From: Pontibacillus marinus BH030004 = DSM 16465
GTDB lineage: Bacteria > Bacillota > Bacilli > Bacillales > BH030062
Length of the DNA: 52,597 nt
Direction: 5' to 3'
Assembly: GCF_000425225.1 (NCBI RefSeq)
Contig: NZ_AULJ01000035.1
Location: forward strand, 14,220 to 66,816
Both the position numbers and the translations under genes were made by a program. This document shows, one piece after another, positions 46,729 to 52,597 of the stretch; the first letter of the stretch is position 1; every line of letters begins with the position of its first letter. The notes under the pieces were generated by a model. The model was not told the DNA's origin. It saw only the letters and a program-made list of their open reading frames with translations, and did not search any database.

Positions 46729-46756
46729 AAGCCCCTAGTTGTCAACTAGGGGCTTA
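46729..46756. terminator. Hairpin between the lipoprotein and typA genes
   Basis: AAGCCCCTAGTTG (46729-46741) pairs perfectly with CAACTAGGGGCTT (46743-46755). A short A/T tail makes it a probable terminator for the lipoprotein gene. Confidence 0.7.
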
Positions 46757-46779
46757 TCCATTAGATATACAAATAACAA

Positions 46780-46816
46780 TAAAACCCGCTCAGAGCATGA
46801 TGCCCTGAGCGGTTTA
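46780..46816 (-). terminator. Terminator of typA
   Basis: AAACCCGCTCAGA pairs with the CTGAGCGGTTT side with one bulge, and minus-strand T residues follow. Confidence 0.82.
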
Positions 46817-46823
46817 GTCTAGT

Positions 46824-48650
46824 TTATTTATTCTTCTTTTTGTCAGCTCTTTCGCGTTCGCTCTTGTTAAGGATTTGCTTACGTAGGCGAACGTTTTCTG
46901 GAGTAACTTCACAGAACTCGTCATCATCAAGGTACTGAATCGCTTCTTCAAGCGTCATCTTACGTGTACCTTTGATTGTGTTTGTCTGATCTTTCGTAGC
47001 AGAGCGGACGTTTGTTAGGTGTTTTTCTTTTGTGATGTTAACAGTTAAGTCATTTTCACGGTTGTGCTCACCAACAATCATACCTGCATAAACCTCTGTA
47101 GTTGGTTCTACGAAGATTGTACCACGGTCTTCAAGTTGCATGATACCATATGTGGAAGCTTTACCGTTTTCAAGTGCAACAAGTACACCACGTCGACGGC
47201 CACCTACAGTACCTTCAACTACAGGTTCATAACCATCGAATGTGTGGTTGATGATGCCGTAACCACGTGTTTGGGACATGAATTCTGTCGCATACCCAAT
47301 TAGACCACGGGATGGTACTTTAAATTCTAAACGAACTTGGCCGTTACCATCGTTCATCATGTCGACCATTTCACCTTTACGATAACCAATAGATTCCATA
47401 ACGGTACCCTGATAATCTTCTGGAACGTCGATTTGAACGCGCTCTACTGGTTCACACTTAACGCCATCGATTTCTTTGATGATAACCTGTGGCTTGGAAA
47501 GTTGAAGCTCATAGCCTTCACGGCGCATGTTTTCAATCAGGATAGAAAGGTGAAGCTCACCGCGTCCACTTACGACCCATTTATCTGGAGACTCAGTCTC
47601 TTCAACACGTAAACTTACATCTGTTTCAAGCTGTGTTAATAAGCGCTCTTCAATTTTACGTGCTGTGATGAACTTACCTTCTTTACCAGCAAAAGGACTG
47701 TTATTAACAAGGAATGTCATCTGTAGTGTTGGTTCATCGATACGTGGAATAGGAAGTGCCTCTTGGTGATCAACAGGCGTTACCGTTTCACCTACGTTAA
47801 TGCCTTCCATTCCTGCTATAGCTACAATGTCTCCAGCTTTAGCTTCTTGAATTTCAATACGTTTCAACCCAATAAATCCAAATAACTTCGAAATTCTGAA
47901 GTTTTGAACGGATCCATCTTTCTTCATAAGGGAAACTTGTTGTCCAACGCTAATGGAGCCTCTGAACACACGCCCAATTCCGATACGGCCAACATACTCG
48001 TTGTAATCAAGTAAGGTGATTTGGAATTGAAGTGGATCCTCAGCGTTATCAACTGGTGCTGGAATATGATCAAGAATCGTTGTGAAAATTGGATCCATTG
48101 TTTCATTTTGTTCTTCAGGTTCATGACCAGAAGTACCTTGAAGGGCGGAAGCATAGACAACTGGGAATTCGCACTGGTCATCGTCTGCTCCTAGTTCAAT
48201 GAATAGGTCCAATACTTCGTCTACAACTTCTTCAGGACGGGCATTTGGACGGTCAATTTTGTTTAGTACAACAACCGGTGTTAATTTTTGCTCTAAAGCC
48301 TTTTTAAGCACAAAGCGTGTTTGTGGCATACAACCTTCATAGGCATCTACTACAAGTAAAACACCATCAACCATTTTCATAATACGCTCAACTTCACCAC
48401 CGAAGTCGGCGTGACCAGGTGTGTCAAGAATGTTGATGTGTGTGTCGTTGTACGAGATTGCTGTGTTTTTCGCTAAAATCGTAATACCTCGCTCTTTTTC
48501 GAGGTCGTTGGAGTCCATTGCGCGATCATCAACATGCTCGTTATCACGGAATGTACCAGAATGGTGAAGCATCTGGTCTACTAGAGTTGTTTTGCCGTGG
48601 TCAACGTGTGCGATGATGGCAATGTTTCGAAGATCCTGTCTAACGTTCAT
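46824..48650 (-). CDS. typA: Translational GTPase TypA/BipA
   Basis: A 608-residue GTPase. G1 is AHVDHGKTTLVDQ, G3 DTPGHADFGGEVER, G4 VVLNKIDRPNARP and G5 YASALQG. Domains II, III, V and the BipA-specific C-terminal domain (GRRRGVLVALENG) follow. It acts on the ribosome and in 50S assembly, notably in cold and stress. Its ribosome site is AGGAGAG. In B. subtilis typA (ylaG) sits beside ylaF and ylaH; here it lies upstream of yktB on the minus strand. Confidence 0.97.
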   Translation of the reverse strand: MNVRQDLRNIAIIAHVDHGKTTLVDQMLHHSGTFRDNEHVDDRAMDSNDLEKERGITILAKNTAISYNDTHINILDTPGHADFGGEVERIMKMVDGVLLVVDAYEGCMPQTRFVLKKALEQKLTPVVVLNKIDRPNARPEEVVDEVLDLFIELGADDDQCEFPVVYASALQGTSGHEPEEQNETMDPIFTTILDHIPAPVDNAEDPLQFQITLLDYNEYVGRIGIGRVFRGSISVGQQVSLMKKDGSVQNFRISKLFGFIGLKRIEIQEAKAGDIVAIAGMEGINVGETVTPVDHQEALPIPRIDEPTLQMTFLVNNSPFAGKEGKFITARKIEERLLTQLETDVSLRVEETESPDKWVVSGRGELHLSILIENMRREGYELQLSKPQVIIKEIDGVKCEPVERVQIDVPEDYQGTVMESIGYRKGEMVDMMNDGNGQVRLEFKVPSRGLIGYATEFMSQTRGYGIINHTFDGYEPVVEGTVGGRRRGVLVALENGKASTYGIMQLEDRGTIFVEPTTEVYAGMIVGEHNRENDLTVNITKEKHLTNVRSATKDQTNTIKGTRKMTLEEAIQYLDDDEFCEVTPENVRLRKQILNKSERERADKKKNK

Positions 48651-48807
48651 TAATATATACTCTCCTCTGTTTTCGAATCGCGTTCGCTTCTGAACTTGAC
48701 TATTATAACATAAATAGGAATTCTAAAACGCTACTTACCATCAATCACCATAACAAATTTACATAACTTTGTCGAAAATACGGTAGAAAGAGAGGGAAAT
48801 GAACATA

Positions 48808-48844
48808 GAAAACTCCTACCAAATAGTCATGGTAGGAGGGGTTT
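48808..48844 (-). terminator. Terminator of yktB
   Basis: AAACTCCTACCA (48810-48821) pairs with TGGTAGGAGGGGTTT (48830-48844) with wobble, just beyond the yktB stop. Confidence 0.8.
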
Positions 48845-48846
48845 GA

Positions 48847-49482
48847 TTAATCAATTTCCTTTGTTAAACGATATAGATATTCTAACGTTTTAAAGGTTTC
48901 TTCACATTTGTTGATGAATGCATCACGATCTTCTAAAATGACATCGTTTCGATCAATATGAATTCCACAAAGGATTTCAGCTTTTTTTACATTTTGTAAT
49001 CTGTCTACAAGCTGCTGAAAATCTTCCTTTGAAAGATCTTTATGTGGAATGCCTTCAGGCTTTGTGTGATCCTTTGACCATACGAATTCTGCAGGAATAT
49101 GGTCGATCAATTCTTCCTTATGCTTATCTAATACTCTTGCGTAATCTTCTTTTATTGGACTTTCATAAATCATAGCAAACCAAAGGAATACGTGACTTTC
49201 CCACATACCTATTTGGAAGTGAGGAAGCTTCTTATACCCTCTCTTGTTGCTTGCCAATGATGCCCATGTATCATTAGGAGGGTTTGTTTTTCGTCGTGCA
49301 TGTTTAGCAACGTGAACATGCATTTCATCTCCTGTTAATGAAGTTATGTAAGGAGCAAGCTCTTCTGCGATTGCTTCTAACTTAGGGGAAACATTTGATC
49401 TTAGAGCTTCCATTCGGTTCTCTAAACCTTCTATTGAAAACACATCAAAATCTTCTTGTGTAAAACCGTTAAAAGTAGCCAC
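48847..49482 (-). CDS. yktB: UPF0637 protein YktB (DUF1054)
   Basis: A 211-residue soluble protein with the YktB pattern FNGFTQEDFDVFSIEGLENRM, HVAKHARRKTNPPNDTW, HFQIGMWESHVFLWFAMIYE and a C-terminal FINKCEETFKTLEYLY. Length equals B. subtilis YktB (212). Function unknown. A GTG at 49482 directly after GAAAGGAG (eight bases) is preferred; the open frame extends 17 codons upstream without a site. Confidence 0.92.
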   Translation of the reverse strand: MATFNGFTQEDFDVFSIEGLENRMEALRSNVSPKLEAIAEELAPYITSLTGDEMHVHVAKHARRKTNPPNDTWASLASNKRGYKKLPHFQIGMWESHVFLWFAMIYESPIKEDYARVLDKHKEELIDHIPAEFVWSKDHTKPEGIPHKDLSKEDFQQLVDRLQNVKKAEILCGIHIDRNDVILEDRDAFINKCEETFKTLEYLYRLTKEID

Positions 49483-49690
49483 TATATGATCTCCTTTCGC
49501 ATTTGTCGAATGTTCGATATTTTTTCTTTTCAAAGTTTATCACATCTACAAGTGAAAACCCAATTAACACAATCCAGAGGTTTGAAATAGGTCAAAATGG
49601 GATAAATAAAAGAGTAAGAAATTAAATGATTAGAACATGTTCTGAGTCACTATATAAACTACTAGATACTCTCAAAAGGAGTTGACAAAG

Positions 49691-49882
49691 ATGAAACGTG
49701 TTATTGATGCTTTACGTGAAAAAGAAGTGATGGAAAGATTACCAGTTGTGCGTATGGAAATAGATTATGAGTTAATGATGTTACACGAAGCTATGAAAAA
49801 CGAAGATGAAGACCAAAAGGTACAGTCAAAAGAACGGTTAGAGAAACTACGCAATGAATTGTTACAGTTAAACGTCTCTTAA
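49691..49882 (+). CDS. ykzI: Small helical protein YkzI-like
   Basis: A 63-residue helical protein, MKRVIDALREKEVMERLPV, then DYELMMLHEAMKNED and KERLEKLRNELLQL; probably a helical hairpin or coiled coil. It resembles B. subtilis YkzI, which occupies the same place. The ATG at 49691 follows AAAAGGAG by nine bases. Function unknown. Confidence 0.8.
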   Translation: MKRVIDALREKEVMERLPVVRMEIDYELMMLHEAMKNEDEDQKVQSKERLEKLRNELLQLNVS

Positions 49883-50077
49883 AACGGAGAGTAACATAGT
49901 TGATCGAAAGGCCTTTGTACAATAATTTTTGAAATCCTGCCCGAATGAGTGGTGGGATTTCTTTATTTTGTACAAATGAACTCATGGAAAGTGTACAACT
50001 GGAAATGGTAAGAGATGAAGATCATTTAGGTTTTTGATACGATAAAGGATGAACCACAAGAGAAGGAGCCTATATAC

Positions 50078-50878
50078 ATGACTGATGCAAATATACAAAA
50101 CATATATGACCAAGCAAAAAAATGGGTTCTAGAAGCAGGGGAGCGATTGCGAACGAAAATGCATCAACCTCTTGTAATAGAAACAAAGTCAGATGCAAAT
50201 GACCTTGTAACTGAGATGGACCAGGAAACAGAACGATTTTTTGCTGAACATATTCGAAATACTTTCCCTGAGCACCGAGTTTTAGGGGAAGAAGGTTTTG
50301 GGGATGAGGTGAGTGATTTAGATGGGACTGTATGGATTGTCGATCCCATTGATGGCACTATGAATTTTGTCCACCAGAAACAGAACTTCGCGATCTCTGT
50401 AGGGATTTATCAGGATGGCGTAGGTGTTATTGGGTTGATATATGATGTTATGGCTGATTGTCTTTATCATGCTATTAAGGATCAAGGTGCCTATAAGAAT
50501 GATGAGAAGTTAAAGGAACTAAAAGAAGTACAACTCGATAGTTCCATCCTTTGTTTAAACAGCTTCTGGACTATTGAAAATAGACGTGTTCATGAAGATG
50601 GTACGCAAGCATTAGTGAGAAAAGTTCGTGGTACAAGATCGTATGGATCAGCTGCACTTGAATTTGCGTATGTAGCAGAAGGAAGTATTGATGCTTATAT
50701 TACCATGCGCCTTGCTCCTTGGGATATTGCAGCAGGGGTTATCCTCGTGAATGAAGTAGGGGGCGTAACAACCCAGGCTGATGGAAGTGCTTTAGACATG
50801 GTAGGTAAAAATTCTGTGATTACCGGTAACCCATCTATTCATAACGAAATTATCGATGATTACATTAAATTGAAATAA
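50078..50878 (+). CDS. yktC: Inositol-1-phosphatase family protein YktC/SuhB
   Basis: A 266-residue Mg2+-dependent sugar/inositol phosphatase. Motifs are LGEEGFG (metal Glu), WIVDPIDGTMNFVHQ (metal Asp-x-Asp and catalytic Thr region) and RLAPWDIAAGVILVNEVGG. B. subtilis YktC is in the same place. The natural substrate in Bacillus, which lacks abundant inositol lipids, is uncertain; fructose-1,6-bisphosphate or NADP-type activity occurs in relatives. AGAAGGAG precedes the ATG. Confidence 0.94.
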   Translation: MTDANIQNIYDQAKKWVLEAGERLRTKMHQPLVIETKSDANDLVTEMDQETERFFAEHIRNTFPEHRVLGEEGFGDEVSDLDGTVWIVDPIDGTMNFVHQKQNFAISVGIYQDGVGVIGLIYDVMADCLYHAIKDQGAYKNDEKLKELKEVQLDSSILCLNSFWTIENRRVHEDGTQALVRKVRGTRSYGSAALEFAYVAEGSIDAYITMRLAPWDIAAGVILVNEVGGVTTQADGSALDMVGKNSVITGNPSIHNEIIDDYIKLK

Positions 50879-50917
50879 AAAAATTCTACCACTGGTAAAG
50901 GTGGTAGAATTTTTTTT
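50879..50917. terminator. Bidirectional terminator between yktC and ylaF
   Basis: AAAAATTCTACCAC (50879-50892) pairs with GTGGTAGAATTTTT (50901-50914), between convergent genes. Confidence 0.93.
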
Positions 50918-51098
50918 AGTTAGACATCCTGCGTTTACGTTTTAAAGTGAAACCAAAGCCCATTACCGAAAAGCCTAATAACAAAATAACAAAAGACCAT
51001 ATGTAAGCTTTATAACTGATGGCTACGGCAACGAGCATAAAACAAAAGACAGCAAGGAGTGCTAATAATAGCATAGGTACGTCGATCTTTTTCATCAT
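50916..51098 (-). CDS. ylaF: Small membrane protein YlaF (DUF5325)
   Basis: A 60-residue protein with two hydrophobic helices (about 8-27 and 33-52) and the basic C-terminus KRKRRMSN. It resembles B. subtilis YlaF (62 residues). Function unknown. GAGGTG precedes the tandem ATG start. Confidence 0.85.
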   Translation of the reverse strand: MMKKIDVPMLLLALLAVFCFMLVAVAISYKAYIWSFVILLLGFSVMGFGFTLKRKRRMSN

Positions 51099-51244
51099 GT
51101 CACCTCATTGGAATAGTTATGTTTAGTGTATCGCAATTTTTCTATTTTGAAAATGTACGTAAGAATAGGGTGGCAGGATATACGTAGATTTAGTATCATA
51201 AAAAGAGAAAATTAAGCATTCTAGAAGGTTTAGGAGGAACACCT

Positions 51245-51577
51245 ATGAGCGTAGCAGATTCGCCTATAACAAGTTTTCTGTTTCGAAATGTTAACTTAAA
51301 TGATGAAAGTGATGTTGGACAAGCCATTCGAGCAGCAATAATTCTCTATTTTATTATTCTAGCTCTAGCTATTGTTACATATAAATTAGGGTTCGCAAAA
51401 AAATTACCTGTATTAAAATCAGCAGTAATCTACGTTGTCCTTGCATTAGGTTGTATGATGTTAACGGTATTAGCTGTATTTGGTTTACCAATTGCAGAAG
51501 GATTAGTCGTATCATCTCTGATTTTAGGGATCTATCGCTTTAGACTTCATAATGAGCGTAAGGACAGAGAAGCATAA
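51245..51577 (+). CDS. ylaH: YlaH-like membrane protein
   Basis: A 110-residue protein with three hydrophobic segments (about 33-50, 56-80 and 82-98) and an Arg/Lys-rich end ([13 protein letters not shown]). Order (after ylaF) and size match B. subtilis YlaH. Function unknown. It has an excellent ribosome site, AGGAGGA, seven bases before the ATG, and is followed 15 bp later by the next gene. Confidence 0.85.
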   Translation: MSVADSPITSFLFRNVNLNDESDVGQAIRAAIILYFIILALAIVTYKLGFAKKLPVLKSAVIYVVLALGCMMLTVLAVFGLPIAEGLVVSSLILGIYRFRLHNERKDREA

Positions 51578-51592
51578 GGGGGAGGTTGTTAG

Positions 51593-51877
51593 ATGCGTTC
51601 TATGCAGGATGCGGTTTACAATTGGCTTTCTATACAGATTGTGGCGGATGAACGTCCGGATGATCAATCGGCGGTTGATACAGCAGCGTTTTTTTGGGAT
51701 ATGCTCCAGAAGGATCATCACTTAGAAGATGTTGATGTTAAGAAACTTGAAGATATGTACTTTGTGACCTGTCATACATCGACCGAAAAAAGAGAATTTA
51801 GGTTTCCGTTAGAGTTAATCGACTGCATGAATGATACCATCAAGAACGAACCTCATAAATTTCAAAATTATGAATAA
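51593..51877 (+). CDS. Small soluble protein, unknown function
   Basis: A 94-residue protein, MRSMQDAVYNWLSIQ at the start, then an acidic DERPDDQSAVDTAAFFWDML and a basic/hydrophobic second half (FVTCHTSTEKREFRFPLELI). No signal or membrane segment. I do not recognise the family. GGGGGAGG lies 9 bases before the ATG, and the gene is coupled to ylaH, so it is very likely translated. It ends at a terminator shared with ylaI. Confidence 0.7.
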   Translation: MRSMQDAVYNWLSIQIVADERPDDQSAVDTAAFFWDMLQKDHHLEDVDVKKLEDMYFVTCHTSTEKREFRFPLELIDCMNDTIKNEPHKFQNYE

Positions 51878-51906
51878 AGGCTGTCCATTTTTGGACAGCC
51901 TTTTAT
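51877..51906. terminator. Bidirectional terminator before ylaI
   Basis: AAAGGCTGTCCA pairs with TGGACAGCCTTT, followed by T-rich DNA on the plus strand and A-rich DNA before it. Confidence 0.85.
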
Positions 51907-51916
51907 TTGCTCTATT

Positions 51917-52123
51917 TTAGCTTAATAAATGATCTTCTTTTTCTGGTTGACGATACATTTTAAAATTGCCAGTGGCATGGCGAGCTCTAGTTTTTTCAGC
52001 AATTCGCTCATTGCAGCTTGTACACATGAATGTATGAATTCTACGATTTCTCATACGTTTAGCTTGCAAAGAGTTACTGTCAATATTTTGAGCTGTATCA
52101 CAAATAACACATTTTACGCGCAT
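51917..52123 (-). CDS. ylaI: Zinc-ribbon protein YlaI (DUF2197)
   Basis: A 68-residue protein with two CxxC pairs, CVIC near residue 5 and CTSC near residue 34, and a basic stretch (LQAKRMRNRRIHTF) between them. It matches B. subtilis YlaI in the same order. Small DNA/RNA- or protein-binding role is possible. It is convergent with the preceding gene. Confidence 0.9.
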   Translation of the reverse strand: MRVKCVICDTAQNIDSNSLQAKRMRNRRIHTFMCTSCNERIAEKTRARHATGNFKMYRQPEKEDHLLS

Positions 52124-52273
52124 GTATATTCACCTCATTTATCTCTCTCTTTGCCTACTCATTATAACATGAGCTGCTTCAGTATTCGAATGTTTATTCG
52201 ATATTAAATTCATAAAATTCTAACATAAAGGATTGTTCATGAAATTTTATTCAAGATTGTGGCAGGATTGTTG

Positions 52274-52464
52274 AAGACTTGATTCCGAGATATTGGTTGG
52301 GAGAAGTCCGTTACTGTTGAGGAATTTGTTGCGGTCAGTGAAACGGCAAGCCTGTTGTGGAAGAAAAGCCGAGCCTCCTCGTGCCTGCGGGGTCTCGTCT
52401 TCCCTTTGTTACCACGACAGTTTGCCGTTTCCTTCCCTCCACGCGATTATGGAGATTAACGGAC
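52274..52464. repeat. Intergenic palindromic element, copy 3 (core 52306-52464)
   Basis: The 474-bp gap from ylaI to the window end holds this element and no gene. The outer arms are GTCCGTTA (52306-52313) and TAACGGAC (52457-52464); the inner arms are GAAACGGCAA and TTGCCGTTTC, and the centre carries GAGCCTCCTC and GCGGGGTCTCGTC. The left flank GACTTGATTCCGAGATAT matches copy 1. A further GGTTCCGTTA at 52585-52594 may begin another copy, cut by the window edge. Confidence 0.8.
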
Positions 52465-52597
52465 CAGTATTTGGACTTTCCCACCTCATATGGATTGGAA
52501 TTCTTATTCATAGAAGTTGCTCACACCCTTGTCATGATAGGATTATACTACTGGAATCAGAACAACCTCTCCCAGAACTACGGCGGTTCCGTTAGTC

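Noticed and set aside
52293-52595. Open frame of 100 codons at the window end
   Set aside because: It lies across palindromic element copy 3 and has no ribosome site; similar chance frames occur in copy 2.

Overview
The window comes from a low-GC Gram-positive bacterium of the family Bacillaceae. Many genes are close relatives of Bacillus subtilis genes, and the order largely follows the B. subtilis yku-ykr-pdh-ykt-yla part of the chromosome: ykuI, darB, dapH-dapL-ykuS, ykuT-like, ykuU-ykuV, yknUV-like, ktrC, rnjA-rpoY, ykrA, defB, ykyA, pdhABCD, slp, SR1, speA, yktA, yktB, ykzI, yktC, ylaF, ylaH, ylaI. Acidic, Glu/Gln/Asp-rich linkers in secreted proteins and in the pyruvate dehydrogenase E2, plus a betaine transporter, suggest a salt-tolerant or marine genus (Halobacillus/Pontibacillus-like). 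That last step is inference. No rRNA, tRNA, CRISPR array, prophage or insertion sequence was seen.

Layout. 1-3.9 kb: a 21-bp tandem repeat, a TrhA/hemolysin III protein, the degenerate EAL protein YkuI, a 40-residue zinc-ribbon peptide, a secreted protein and the c-di-AMP receptor DarB. 3.9-11.4 kb: a drug exporter, the acetylated diaminopimelate branch (dapH, dapL), ykuS, a CNNM/CBS protein, an MscS channel, a 2-Cys peroxiredoxin and a thioredoxin-like protein. 11.6-15.3 kb: a two-gene ABC exporter with one degenerate ATP site. 15.5-24 kb: respiration (qoxABCD and a cydAB-type oxidase behind a Rex/Fnr-like operator) and the potassium-channel regulator KtrC. 24-31.8 kb: pyruvate oxidase, RNase J1 with RNA polymerase epsilon, a DMT permease, a HAD phosphatase, peptide deformylase and YkyA. 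32-37.1 kb: pdhABCD. 37.2-46.7 kb: a small lipoprotein, a betaine carrier, a FUSC exporter, a polysaccharide deacetylase, the dual-function RNA SR1, arginine decarboxylase, a nitronate monooxygenase-like enzyme, YktA and a lipoprotein with an internally duplicated domain. 46.8-52.1 kb: typA, yktB, ykzI, yktC, ylaF, ylaH, a small unknown and ylaI.

How the parts work together. The window is mostly housekeeping: pyruvate metabolism (pdh, pyruvate oxidase), quinol oxidation (qox, cyd), K+/c-di-AMP physiology (darB, ktrC), RNA turnover (rnjA, rpoY), cell-wall precursor supply (dapH, dapL) and redox defence (ykuU, ykuV). The clearest regulatory logic is at SR1. A consensus promoter there is overlapped by two inverted CcpN-like half-sites and followed by a full-match cre, so both glycolytic repressors could shut off one RNA that also encodes the SR1P peptide.

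The least explained material is a family of about 160-170 bp nested palindromes between operons (three complete copies). Their arms differ in sequence but change in a compensatory way, and their flanks are shared. The 21-bp tandem repeat, the duplicated-domain lipoprotein and a few small unknown genes are the other items without a known role.
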